Shown here piece after piece: positions 1 through 8,360 of a DNA stretch of 64,000 bases (positions are counted from its first letter, which is position 1; every line of letters starts with the position of its first letter). Under the pieces are notes generated by a model. The model was not told the DNA's origin and did not search any database. It saw only the letters and a list, made by a program, of their open reading frames with translations. Both the position numbers and the translations under genes were made by a program. The DNA comes from Oscillospiraceae bacterium. Lineage in GTDB: Bacteria; Bacillota; Clostridia; Oscillospirales; Ruminococcaceae. Where the stretch lies: contig JAGHIE010000002.1 in assembly GCA_017887325.1 (NCBI GenBank), forward strand, positions 124,001 through 188,000. The letters run 5' to 3'.

Positions 1-2
1 AA

Positions 3-86
3 GATGCTATGAATAAATATTTTGATAAACCTGTAAAAGAATGTGTAATATATTCACTTCATATGGGAAAAGCTATAATTTTGTAA
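3..86 (+). CDS. C-terminal fragment of an unidentified protein (start outside window)
   Basis: An open frame enters from the left edge and encodes the last 27 residues of a protein, ending LHMGKAIIL. The fragment is too short to identify. Its ending vaguely resembles the C-terminus of the nuclease domain of AddA/UvrD-like helicases, but this is only an impression. It ends 70 bases before the infC operon promoter, so it belongs to a separate transcription unit. Confidence 0.4.
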   Translation, partial: DAMNKYFDKPVKECVIYSLHMGKAIIL

Positions 87-155
87 TTTATACTTGCATT
101 TTAAGGTAATATATGGTATTATATCCACAGACAAAAACAAATATTTAAAAAAGTG

Positions 156-184
156 TTGACAAACACTATTTGTTATGATATAAT
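156..184 (+). promoter_or_regulatory. Promoter of the infC-rpmI-rplT operon
   Basis: A perfect -35 TTGACA (156-161) and a perfect -10 TATAAT (179-184) are separated by 17 bases, and TGA just before the -10 makes it an extended -10 as well. This is one of the strongest-looking sigma-A promoters in the window, as expected for a translation operon. Transcription should start near 191, giving a leader of about 175 bases before infC. Confidence 0.9.
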
Positions 185-190
185 ATTTAA

Positions 191-366
191 GAAAACAAAG
201 CAGAACAGCATAAAACGTTCTCACCTATGGGTTCAAAATTGATACTGCATGGGTCAATACCTTAAAGTGTGTAATTTTATTACGACTAGATTTTGTGTAT
301 TGGAGCGTGGACTGTTCGGGGGTCTACGCTTTGTTTATTTATGAAAGGGCATGGAGGTGCTTTACA
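191..366 (+). promoter_or_regulatory. Probable L20-type autoregulatory leader with attenuator hairpin
   Basis: The long untranslated leader of infC contains several hairpins. The clearest has a 10-bp stem (304-313 with 321-330, including G-U pairs) followed by a U-rich stretch at 331-340, so it looks like an intrinsic terminator placed before the infC ribosome-binding site. In Bacillus, infC-rpmI-rplT is repressed by L20 binding to the leader. Position and gene order fit that scheme; I infer it and have not matched a covariance model. Confidence 0.6.
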
Positions 367-888
367 ATTAGCAACAACAAAGAACTACTCATTAATGAGC
401 AAATTCGCGAAAAAGAAATAAGAGTTGTAGATGCTGATGGTCAACAACTTGGTATAATGTCTTCTAAAGAAGCAGTAGAGATTGCTATTTCTAAAGGTTT
501 AGATTTAGTAAATATTGCTCCTCAAGCGAAACCACCAGTTTGTAGAATTATGGATTATGGTAAATATCGCTATGAACAAGCAAAACGCGAAAAAGAAGCA
601 AGAAAGAACCAAAAGACAATAGAAGTTAAAGAAGTAAGAATGTCACTAAACATTGATACACATGACTTCAATACAAAAGTAAATGCAGCTAAAAAGTTTT
701 TAAAAGCAGGTAACAAAGTAAAAGTATCTGTTAGATATCGTGGTAGAGAGTTAGCTCATCCAGAACTCGGAAACGGCTTACTTGAACGCTTTAAAGATGA
801 TTGCAGTGAAGTTGGTGTGGTTGAGAAGCAACCAAAAATGGAAGGACGTAGCTTAACTATGTTTATTTCCGCAAAGTCCGCTAAGTAA
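367..888 (+). CDS. infC: Translation initiation factor IF-3
   Basis: IF-3 binds the 30S subunit, keeps it apart from 50S and checks start-codon and initiator tRNA choice. The 173-residue product carries the N-terminal domain (NEQIREKEIRVVDADG) and C-terminal domain (GRSLTMFISAK) in full. The start is the rare codon ATT at 367: GGAGGTG at 353-359 is 7 bases upstream, and the protein begins ISNNKELLINEQIREKE exactly where IF-3 family members begin. An upstream ATT-independent extension from 295 would be translated through the attenuator hairpin and is rejected. An AUU start is the known basis of IF-3 self-control in other bacteria. First gene of the infC-rpmI-rplT operon. Confidence 0.95.
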   Translation: MSNNKELLINEQIREKEIRVVDADGQQLGIMSSKEAVEIAISKGLDLVNIAPQAKPPVCRIMDYGKYRYEQAKREKEARKNQKTIEVKEVRMSLNIDTHDFNTKVNAAKKFLKAGNKVKVSVRYRGRELAHPELGNGLLERFKDDCSEVGVVEKQPKMEGRSLTMFISAKSAK

Positions 889-941
889 TAAAGTGAAATT
901 TATTTCATTTTTGCTTATAAGTCAATAAGGAGGATATGACA

Positions 942-1139
942 ATGTCTAAAGTTAAAACACATAGTGGAGCTAAAAAACGTTTTAAATTGACAAAAAATGG
1001 CAAAGTAAAACGTGCTCACGCATTTAAGTCTCACATCTTAAACAAAAAAACAACAAAACGTAAAAGAGGCTTACGTAAGGGTGCTTACGCTGACAAAACA
1101 AATGTTGCAGCTATCAAACAATTAATTCCTTACAAATAA
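942..1139 (+). CDS. rpmI: 50S ribosomal protein L35
   Basis: This small, very basic protein of the large subunit has the family signature [16 protein letters not shown] at its N-terminus and is 65 residues long, the normal size. The ATG at 942 is chosen because AAGGAGG (927-933) lies 8 bases upstream; the in-frame ATG at 936 is only 2 bases from it. It lies between infC and rplT, the conserved order, and shares their promoter and leader. Confidence 0.96.
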   Translation: MSKVKTHSGAKKRFKLTKNGKVKRAHAFKSHILNKKTTKRKRGLRKGAYADKTNVAAIKQLIPYK

Positions 1140-1213
1140 TAAAAAGAAAAAACGTAAAAAATTACACTGTACTTAGAAAAGTCTAGTACAAGTATACAAT
1201 GGAGGTAAATACT

Positions 1214-1570
1214 ATGGCTCGTATAAAAGGTGCTATGGCTACTCGTAAGAGAAGAAATAAAGTCCTTAAACTTGCAAAAGGTTACTGGGGCGGTAAATCT
1301 AAATTATTTAAAACAGCTAAAGAAGCTGTAATGAAATCTGGTCAATATGCTTATATTGGTCGTAAACAAAAGAAACGTAATTTCAGACAATTATGGATCA
1401 CAAGAATTTCTGCTGGTTGTAAAATGAATGGTATGAACTACTCAACATTTATGAACGGCCTTAAAAAAGCAAACATTACATTAAACCGTAAAATGTTATC
1501 TGAAATCGCTGCTAATGACGCTGCTGCTTTCACAACACTTTGCGAAAAAGCTAAAGAAGCTTTAAAATAA
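1214..1570 (+). CDS. rplT: 50S ribosomal protein L20
   Basis: L20 is an early assembly protein of the large subunit that binds 23S rRNA and, in Bacillus, represses this operon by binding its leader. The 118-residue product shows the family features: basic N-terminus [32 protein letters not shown] and the C-terminal [11 protein letters not shown]. The ATG at 1214 follows GGAGG at 1201 and gives the normal length. A terminator follows immediately, ending the operon. Confidence 0.96.
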   Translation: MARIKGAMATRKRRNKVLKLAKGYWGGKSKLFKTAKEAVMKSGQYAYIGRKQKKRNFRQLWITRISAGCKMNGMNYSTFMNGLKKANITLNRKMLSEIAANDAAAFTTLCEKAKEALK

Positions 1571-1580
1571 TGAGTTAATA

Positions 1581-1617
1581 ACGCCCGCGTCAACAAAATT
1601 GACTCGGGCGTGTTTTC
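1581..1617 (+). terminator. Terminator of the infC operon
   Basis: The 7-bp GC-rich arm ACGCCCG pairs with CGGGCGT, and after one mismatch GTCAA pairs with TTGAC, closing over a short A-rich loop. TTTT follows at 1613-1616. It is the highest-GC hairpin in this part of the window. Confidence 0.85.
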
Positions 1618-1643
1618 GTATTTTAAAAGTAGGAGAATGTAAA

Positions 1644-2453
1644 TTGGAAACAATAACATCAAACACAAATGCAAATATAAAAGAGTATGTAAAATTAAGA
1701 GATTCAAAATCTTTTAGAAACAAAAATAACTTATTTGTAGTAGAAAGTGTAAAACTTTTAAATGAAGCAATAGATAGTGGAATTATTATAAAAAAAGCTT
1801 TTGTAACATCGCTTAGCAAAGAAAAAAACTATGAGATATTACAAAGTCTTTTTGAGAAAAGTAAAAAAAATACAGAAAAAGCAAAACTTTATGAGATAAC
1901 ACAAGATATAGAAAAAAAACTAACAATTACTGGAAATTCACAAGGTGTTTTTGCAATATGTGAAAAGCTTGACAAAAATGATGTTTTAGATACAATAAAC
2001 ATACAAGGCAAGTATGTCTTTTTATCTCATTTACAAGATACTGGCAATGTTGGTACAATTATAAGAACTGCTTTAGCTTTAGGTTTAAACGGAATAATAG
2101 TATCAAAAGATACCTGCGATTTATATAGTTTGAAAGTATTAAGAGCTAGTATGGGTAGTGTTTTTAGAATTAAATGGTACGAAAGTGAAAATGTTGTAGA
2201 AGATTTAAAACAATTAAGCAAACATTTTAAAACATACTCAGCAGTTTTAGATAAAACAGCAACAGACTTATTAGATGTAAATTTCTCTAAAAATAGCATC
2301 ATTGTTATAGGAAATGAAGGAAATGGATTAGATATAGAAGAAATCAATGCTTGTACAGATAAAATAACTATATCTATGAAAGGAAATGCTGAATCATTAA
2401 ATGCCGGTATTGCTTCTAGTATATTAATGTGGGAAATGATGAAAAATAATTAA
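1644..2453 (+). CDS. TrmH/SpoU-family RNA 2'-O-methyltransferase
   Basis: A SAM-dependent enzyme expected to methylate a ribose 2'-OH in rRNA or tRNA. All three SpoU motifs are visible in the C-terminal half: GNVGTIIRTA (motif 1), GNEGNG near residue 223 (motif 2) and KGNAESLNAG (motif 3), which form the trefoil knot that binds SAM. The N-terminal part resembles the substrate-binding domain of RlmB/TsnR-type enzymes. I place the start at TTG 1644, 8 bases after AGGAG; an upstream in-frame ATG at 1599 would lie inside the L20 terminator. A methylase of this type directly after rplT is common in clostridia. The exact target nucleotide cannot be told from sequence. Confidence 0.88.
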   Translation: METITSNTNANIKEYVKLRDSKSFRNKNNLFVVESVKLLNEAIDSGIIIKKAFVTSLSKEKNYEILQSLFEKSKKNTEKAKLYEITQDIEKKLTITGNSQGVFAICEKLDKNDVLDTINIQGKYVFLSHLQDTGNVGTIIRTALALGLNGIIVSKDTCDLYSLKVLRASMGSVFRIKWYESENVVEDLKQLSKHFKTYSAVLDKTATDLLDVNFSKNSIIVIGNEGNGLDIEEINACTDKITISMKGNAESLNAGIASSILMWEMMKNN

Positions 2454-2472
2454 AATTTTAGGTGAGAGTTTT

Positions 2473-3702
2473 ATGAAAAAGTATTGGATATGGTTATCAC
2501 AATCATTTCCATACGGCAGTGAAACACCAAGAAATCTTTTAAGTGTATTTAAAAGACCTGATAAAATTTACAATGCAACACAAGAAGAATTAGAAAAATT
2601 AGATTTTTTAACACAAAAAGATATCGTATCTTTAAACAGAACTAGCTTAGAAAGAGCAGAAAACATACTAAATGACTGTAACAATAAGAAAATAAAAGTG
2701 GTATGTTTTGACGACGAAAAATATCCTAAACGACTCAAAAACATATATGGTGCACCTATGGTTATATATGTTTTAGGTAATATTGATGGGATAGACGAAC
2801 AAGTTGCAATTTCAGTTGTGGGAACTAGAGTAGCAAGTGAATATTCTATGAAAACACTAAAAAGATTATGTGATGACTTAGTAAAATGTGATGTGTTGTT
2901 AATTAGTGGGTGTGCTGTTGGAATTGATAGCGTAGCACATAAAAGTGCTGTAGATAATAAGAAAAGAACTATAGCAGTGTTAGGTTGTGGCTTAGACATA
3001 AACTATCCTGTAGAAAATAGAGATTTAAAAGTAGAAATATTAAAAAATGGTGGAGCATTGATAAGTGAATATCCACCAAAAACAGCTGTTAAAGGCTCAA
3101 ATTTTCCTATAAGAAATAGAATAATATCAGCACTGTCTTGTGGAGTGTTAATAGGTCAAGCACCATATAGAAGTGGTTCGTTAATAACAGCTAATTATGC
3201 TTTAGAACAAGGTAAAGATGTGTTTTGTATTCCTCCAAGAGATATTTATGATAAAAATTATTCTGGTGTAAGTAATTTGATTAGAGATGGTGCTACAAGT
3301 GTTTTCGGAGCAGAAGATATATTATATGAATATTTAAACGATTATCCAGAAAAGTTGAATTTAGAAAAAATTATACTAAATACTAAACACAAAAAATCAG
3401 AAGTAAAAATGTTAGTGGAAAAATATCTTCCTAAAGAAAACAAGAAAAAAATTATGAAAACTTCAGATATTGAAGATATTTTGGAATATAAAAAGACAAG
3501 AAAAAAAGAAATTTTACAAAATTGTAGTGATGATCACAAAAAAATATTTTATTTGTTGACAGAATCTCCACAAATTATAGACGATATTGTGATAAAATCA
3601 GAAATGCCTATGGCAAAAGTTTCCATGATATTATTAGAATTGGAAATGAGAGGATTAATAAACTCCCATTCTGGTGGCATATACACTGCAAATAAATTAT
3701 AA
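2473..3702 (+). CDS. dprA: DNA processing protein DprA/Smf
   Basis: DprA binds incoming single-stranded DNA during natural transformation and loads RecA; it is also conserved in non-competent bacteria. The 409-residue protein has a helix-hairpin-helix-like N-terminus, then the Rossmann-like core with SVVGTRVASEYS, SGCAVGIDSVAHK (about residues 144-156), AVLGCGLDINYP, FPIRNRIISALS and RSGSLITANYALEQGKDVF. The C-terminal segment looks like the DprA winged helix (KIFYLLTESPQIIDDIV). It directly precedes topA, the usual arrangement in Firmicutes. Competence genes are not visible in this window, so its role here stays open. Confidence 0.95.
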   Translation: MKKYWIWLSQSFPYGSETPRNLLSVFKRPDKIYNATQEELEKLDFLTQKDIVSLNRTSLERAENILNDCNNKKIKVVCFDDEKYPKRLKNIYGAPMVIYVLGNIDGIDEQVAISVVGTRVASEYSMKTLKRLCDDLVKCDVLLISGCAVGIDSVAHKSAVDNKKRTIAVLGCGLDINYPVENRDLKVEILKNGGALISEYPPKTAVKGSNFPIRNRIISALSCGVLIGQAPYRSGSLITANYALEQGKDVFCIPPRDIYDKNYSGVSNLIRDGATSVFGAEDILYEYLNDYPEKLNLEKIILNTKHKKSEVKMLVEKYLPKENKKKIMKTSDIEDILEYKKTRKKEILQNCSDDHKKIFYLLTESPQIIDDIVIKSEMPMAKVSMILLELEMRGLINSHSGGIYTANKL

Positions 3703-3755
3703 TGGAAAATAATAACTAAAAATTAGTTTTAAATATAGATTTAAGGTGAGATAAA

Positions 3756-5972
3756 ATGGCAGATAAAGATATAAATATAGAAGAAAAAGAAATTGAAAAA
3801 GAAACCAAAAAAACAACAAAAAAAGTTACTGCAAAGAAAACTACAACAAAAAAAACTACTGCAAAGAAAAAGACAGTAAAAAAGAAAAAATTAGTAATAG
3901 TTGAGTCCCCAGCAAAAGCTAAAACAATAAAAAAATATCTAGGTACAGGATATGAAGTATTAGCATCTATGGGACATGTTCGAGATTTACCAAAAAGCAA
4001 ACTAGGTGTAGATATAGAAAATAATTTTGAACCACAATATACAAACATAAGAAAACAATCAGCAGTAATAAAAGAGTTAAAAAATGCTTCAAAAAATAGT
4101 AGTGAAGTATTTTTAGCAACTGACCCTGATAGAGAAGGGGAAGCGATTAGTTGGCATTTATCAAATATTTTAAAATTAGATGAAAATGCAACAAATCGTG
4201 TAACATTTAATGAAATTACAAAAACAGGTGTTAAAAGTGGAATGGCATCTCCAAGACAACTCGACATGGACTTGATAAATGCTCAACAAACACGAAGAAT
4301 ACTTGACCGTCTAGTAGGTTATAAACTAAGTCCTTTATTATGGAAAAAAATAAGACGAGGTTTATCAGCTGGTAGAGTTCAATCTGTTGTCGTTAGTTTA
4401 ATTGTTGATAGAGAGAATGAAATAAGAAACTTCATTCCAGAAGAATACTGGACAATTGATGTTGAACTAAAAGCTGGAGAAGGTAAAAACTCTGTATTTA
4501 CAGCAAAATTCTATGGCAAAGACGGACAAAAAATAGAATTAAAAAATAAAGAAGAAACTGATGCAATTTTAAAAGCACTTGAAAATGCAAGTTATATTGT
4601 TGATGAAATTAAACTAGGTAAACGCAAAAGAAAACCAGCGCCACCATTTATAACATCAACTTTACAACAAGATGCATCAAGAAAATTAGGTTTTCAATCA
4701 AGAAGAACAATGAAAGCTGCTCAAGAATTATATGAAGGGGTAGATGTTGAAGGATTTGGAACACTTGGTCTTATCACTTATATGAGAACAGACTCTCTAA
4801 GAATTTCAGAAGAAGCTAAAAAAGCTGCTAGTGACTATATCTTAGAAAAATATGGAGATAAATACTTACCTGAAAGTCCAAGAGTGTATAAAACAAAAGC
4901 AAATGCACAAGACGGACATGAAGCTATTAGACCATCAACACCAAGTATTACTCCACAAATGGCAAAAGACAGCTTAACATCTGACCAATACAAAATTTAT
5001 AAATTAGTTTGGGAAAGATTTATTGCAAGCCAAATGGCAGACTGTGTATTAAATACAGTACAAGCAACTATAGGTGCAAATGGGTATCAATTTAAAGCAT
5101 CTGGATATTCAGTAGACTTTGACGGATTTACAGCTCTTTATGAAGAAAGCAAAGACGAAGAAAGTAAAGATGCAGGAATGTTGCCACAAATGGAAAAAGA
5201 TGATGTTTTAGATTTACAAAAAATTGCTGGAAACCAACACTTTACACAACCACCAGCAAGATATACAGAAGCATCATTAATTAAAACATTGGAAGAAAAT
5301 GGAATTGGTCGTCCTAGTACATATTCTCCTACAATTACAACAGTAATAGCAAGGGAATATATAGAAAGAGACGGTAAGCAATTAGTTCCAACAACATTAG
5401 GTGAAGTAACAACAAAACTAATAAAAGAACATTTTAATAAATTTGTTGATGTAGATTTTACTGCTAATATGGAAACTGATTTGGATAAAATTGAATCAGG
5501 TGAAGAAAACTGGAAAGACACACTAAAAGAATTTTATGCAGGATTTTCTAAATCATTAGAAGAAGCAGAAAAGAATATTGGTGAAGAAAAAATAGTATTA
5601 CCAGATGAAGTTACAGACGAAGTTTGCGAAATTTGTGGAAGACAAATGGTAGTAAAAGTTGGACGCTTTGGAAAATTCTTAGCATGTCCTGGTTATCCAG
5701 AATGTAAATTCACAAAGAAAATTGTAACTAAAACAAGTGGTGAATGTCCAATATGTGGTGGAAAGATTGTAGAACAAAAGAGTAAAAAAGGTAAAAAATT
5801 CTTTGGTTGTAGCAATTATCCAGAATGTACATTTATGACATGGGATACACCAACTAATGACAAATGTCCAAATTGTGGAAAAACACTATTTAAAAAAGCT
5901 GGTAGAAACGGCAGAATATACTGTGCAAACGAACAATGTGGATATGAAAAGGAAAGTAAAGCAGATGAATAA
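3756..5972 (+). CDS. topA: DNA topoisomerase I (type IA)
   Basis: Relaxes negative supercoils by transient single-strand cleavage. Visible features: Toprim start LVIVESPAKAKTIKKYL, acidic DPDREGE, catalytic tyrosine Tyr342 in GLITYMRTDS, ARYTEASLIKTLEENGIGRPST, and three C-terminal C4 zinc ribbons (CEICG...CPGYPEC, CPICGG...CSNYPEC, CPNCG...CANEQC). Unusual is a roughly 45-residue N-terminal extension made of Glu/Lys and then repeated Lys-Thr, placed before the Toprim domain. The ATG at 3756 follows AAGGTGAG; no better start exists between the tail and the Toprim domain. trmFO overlaps its last 8 bases, implying coupled translation. Confidence 0.97.
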   Translation: MADKDINIEEKEIEKETKKTTKKVTAKKTTTKKTTAKKKTVKKKKLVIVESPAKAKTIKKYLGTGYEVLASMGHVRDLPKSKLGVDIENNFEPQYTNIRKQSAVIKELKNASKNSSEVFLATDPDREGEAISWHLSNILKLDENATNRVTFNEITKTGVKSGMASPRQLDMDLINAQQTRRILDRLVGYKLSPLLWKKIRRGLSAGRVQSVVVSLIVDRENEIRNFIPEEYWTIDVELKAGEGKNSVFTAKFYGKDGQKIELKNKEETDAILKALENASYIVDEIKLGKRKRKPAPPFITSTLQQDASRKLGFQSRRTMKAAQELYEGVDVEGFGTLGLITYMRTDSLRISEEAKKAASDYILEKYGDKYLPESPRVYKTKANAQDGHEAIRPSTPSITPQMAKDSLTSDQYKIYKLVWERFIASQMADCVLNTVQATIGANGYQFKASGYSVDFDGFTALYEESKDEESKDAGMLPQMEKDDVLDLQKIAGNQHFTQPPARYTEASLIKTLEENGIGRPSTYSPTITTVIAREYIERDGKQLVPTTLGEVTTKLIKEHFNKFVDVDFTANMETDLDKIESGEENWKDTLKEFYAGFSKSLEEAEKNIGEEKIVLPDEVTDEVCEICGRQMVVKVGRFGKFLACPGYPECKFTKKIVTKTSGECPICGGKIVEQKSKKGKKFFGCSNYPECTFMTWDTPTNDKCPNCGKTLFKKAGRNGRIYCANEQCGYEKESKADE

Positions 5973-7281
5973 AAAAGTAAGTGTAATCGGTGCAGGATTA
6001 GCAGGTTGTGAAGCAGCTTATCAACTTGCTAACAACGGCATAAAAGTTGATTTATACGAGATGAAACCAAAAAAATATACTCCTGCACATAGTTATGAAG
6101 GATTTGCAGAGCTTGTATGCTCAAACTCATTAAAAGCATCAAGGATAGATTCTGCAGCTGGATTATTAAAAGAAGAAATGAGAAGGCTTGGTTCTATTAC
6201 AATGGAAAGTGCTGCTCTTTGTGCTGTACCAGCAGGTGGAGCATTAGCAGTAAATAGAACAGAGTTTTCAGATTATATAACACAAAAAATTAAATCTCAC
6301 GAGAATATCAATGTAATAGAGGAAGAAGTTACTAAAATTCCTGACGGTATAGTTGTAATAGCAACAGGTCCACTAACTTCTGACGACTTTGCAAAAAGTA
6401 TTATGGAATTAGTTCAAGAGGATAGACTAAGCTTTTTTGATGCTGCAGCTCCAATCATTTCAGCAGAAAGCATTGACAGAAATATAGTTTTTGAAGCATC
6501 AAGATATGGCAAAGGTGATAGTGATGACTACTTAAACTGCCCTATGAACAAAGAAGAATATGAAAGATTTCATGAAGCTCTTATAAATGCTGAAAGTGCA
6601 CCACTAAAAGAAATTGATAAAAGAGATTTCAAAGTGTATGAAGGTTGTATGCCAATAGAAGTATTAGCAAAAAGAGGAACTGACTCTATTAGATTTGGTC
6701 CGTTAAAACCAGTAGGTTTAACAGATCCTCGTACAGGTCATAGACCATGGGCATGTGTACAGCTTAGAAAAGAAAACAAAGAAGCTACAATGTACAATTT
6801 AGTAGGTTTTCAAACAAATTTAAAATGGGGCGAACAAAAAAGAGTATTTTCAATGATACCTGGTCTTGAAAATGCAGAATTTTATAGATATGGTGTAATG
6901 CATAGAAATACATTTTTAAATAGTCCTAAATTACTAGACAGATATTTTAGATTAAGAAAAAATCATAATATCTTTTTTGCAGGTCAAATAACAGGTGTAG
7001 AAGGATATATAGAAAGTGCAGCAAGTGGTATATATGTAGGATTTAACATATCAAGAATGTTAAATGGAAAAGAATTTTTGGATATGCCAAAAGAAACAAT
7101 GTTAGGTGCATTAAGTTTATATATCAGCGATGAAAATGTAAAAGATTTTCAGCCTATGGGAAGCAATATGGGAATATTGCCAAGTTTACCTGAAAGAATT
7201 AAAGATAAAAAATTAAGATATGCAACTATTGCTAATATAGGGCTAGAAAAAATGGAAGAAGCATTAGACAAATTAGATTAA
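5965..7281 (+). CDS. trmFO: Methylene-tetrahydrofolate-tRNA-(uracil-5-)-methyltransferase TrmFO
   Basis: A folate- and FAD-dependent enzyme making 5-methyluridine at position 54 of the tRNA T-loop; Firmicutes use it in place of SAM-dependent TrmA. The N-terminal FAD-binding motif VSVIGAGLAGCEAAYQLA, LVCSNSLKA, GCMPIEVLAKRG, RFGPLKPVGL and TGVEGYIESAASG are family hallmarks, and 438 residues is normal. I choose ATG 5965, which overlaps the topA stop by 8 bases with a purine-rich site AAAGGAAAG upstream; starts further upstream would lie inside topA. The topA-trmFO order is typical of Firmicutes. Confidence 0.95.
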   Translation: MNKKVSVIGAGLAGCEAAYQLANNGIKVDLYEMKPKKYTPAHSYEGFAELVCSNSLKASRIDSAAGLLKEEMRRLGSITMESAALCAVPAGGALAVNRTEFSDYITQKIKSHENINVIEEEVTKIPDGIVVIATGPLTSDDFAKSIMELVQEDRLSFFDAAAPIISAESIDRNIVFEASRYGKGDSDDYLNCPMNKEEYERFHEALINAESAPLKEIDKRDFKVYEGCMPIEVLAKRGTDSIRFGPLKPVGLTDPRTGHRPWACVQLRKENKEATMYNLVGFQTNLKWGEQKRVFSMIPGLENAEFYRYGVMHRNTFLNSPKLLDRYFRLRKNHNIFFAGQITGVEGYIESAASGIYVGFNISRMLNGKEFLDMPKETMLGALSLYISDENVKDFQPMGSNMGILPSLPERIKDKKLRYATIANIGLEKMEEALDKLD

Positions 7282-7285
7282 ATAT

Positions 7286-7322
7286 TTTAGATATAGGTTG
7301 ATGTTTTCAGCCTATATCTAAA
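7286..7322. other. Long hairpin between trmFO and plsX
   Basis: TTTAGATATAGG (7286-7297) is exactly complementary to CCTATATCTAAA (7311-7322), and the inner bases add about four more pairs around a five-base loop. No U-tract follows on either strand, so it is not a standard terminator. It may protect or process the mRNA between the two genes. Confidence 0.55.
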
Positions 7323-7347
7323 GTTAAATTAAAGGAGTTAGAGTATT

Positions 7348-8349
7348 ATGAGAATAGTTGTAGACGGATTTGGTGGCGATAATGCGCCATTAGCAGTATT
7401 ACAAGGTGCAGAGCTAGCAGTAAAAGAATATGGTGTAGATATAACCATAACAGGTGATGAAAATATAATAAAAAAGGTAGCACAAGAAAATAATATCAGC
7501 TTAGATAAAATGACCATTGTACATACGACTGATGTAATAGAAGTATGTGAAGACCCAACAACAATATTAAAAGAACATTCAGAAAGCTCAATGGCTGTTG
7601 CTATGAAATTGGTTGCAAGTGGCGCAGCAGATGCATTTGTAAGTGCAGGTAGCACAGGAGCAATCGTTGTTGGTGCATCACTAATAGTTAAAAGAATAAA
7701 AGGTGTTAAGCGTCCAACAATAGCTACAATAATGCCTTGTAAAAATGGTTGTTTTATGTTGGTTGACGGTGGAGCTAACTTAGATTGCAGACCTGAAATG
7801 CTAGTACAATTTGCGACAATGGGTAGTATTTACATGAACAAAATCCAAAAAGTAGATAATGTAAGAGTAGGTCTTGTGAATGTAGGTGCTGAAGAAACAA
7901 AAGGTAGAGATTTACAAATTGAAACATACCACTTATTAAAAAACTCTGATTTAAACTTTATAGGAAATATTGAAGCTAGAGATATTCCATTAAATGGCGC
8001 AGATGTAGTAGTTACTGATGGTTTTACAGGTAATGTTATATTAAAAATGGCAGAAGGTATGGGTAAATTCTTTACAGATATCTTAAAAGGAATGTTCACA
8101 AATAGTTTTCTAGGCAAACTAGGAGCATTGTGTGTACTAAAAGATATAAAATCTTTGAAGAAAACTATGGATTATAAAGAATATGGCGGAGCTCCATTAT
8201 TAGGTGCATCAAAACCTGTAATAAAAGCACATGGTAGTTCTGATAAAATAGCATTTAAAAATGCAATAAGACAAGCAATAGCGTATGTAGATTGCGATGT
8301 AACAGGTGAAATAACAAAAGCAATATCAAAAGAAAAAGAAAGTAAATAG
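7348..8349 (+). CDS. plsX: Phosphate acyltransferase PlsX
   Basis: Converts acyl-ACP to acyl-phosphate, the donor used by PlsY in the first step of phospholipid synthesis. The 333-residue protein has the family start MRIVVDGFGGDNAP, SAGSTGAIV, RPTIATIMP, LVDGGANLDCRPEMLVQFA and DGFTGNV. GGAG lies 8-12 bases upstream of the ATG. In many Firmicutes plsX is followed by fabD/fabG/acpP; here rnc follows directly and no acyl carrier protein gene lies between. Confidence 0.95.
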   Translation: MRIVVDGFGGDNAPLAVLQGAELAVKEYGVDITITGDENIIKKVAQENNISLDKMTIVHTTDVIEVCEDPTTILKEHSESSMAVAMKLVASGAADAFVSAGSTGAIVVGASLIVKRIKGVKRPTIATIMPCKNGCFMLVDGGANLDCRPEMLVQFATMGSIYMNKIQKVDNVRVGLVNVGAEETKGRDLQIETYHLLKNSDLNFIGNIEARDIPLNGADVVVTDGFTGNVILKMAEGMGKFFTDILKGMFTNSFLGKLGALCVLKDIKSLKKTMDYKEYGGAPLLGASKPVIKAHGSSDKIAFKNAIRQAIAYVDCDVTGEITKAISKEKESK

Positions 8350-8360
8350 AGGTGATTTTT

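Noticed and set aside
295-366. Longer IF-3 reading frame starting upstream at 295
   Set aside because: It would be translated through the attenuator hairpin, has no ribosome-binding site, and the extra residues are unlike IF-3.
1438-1819. Antisense open frames opposite rplT and the methyltransferase
   Set aside because: They are by-products of AT-rich coding DNA; no ribosome-binding sites and no recognisable protein motifs. The same applies to all other long antisense frames in the window.
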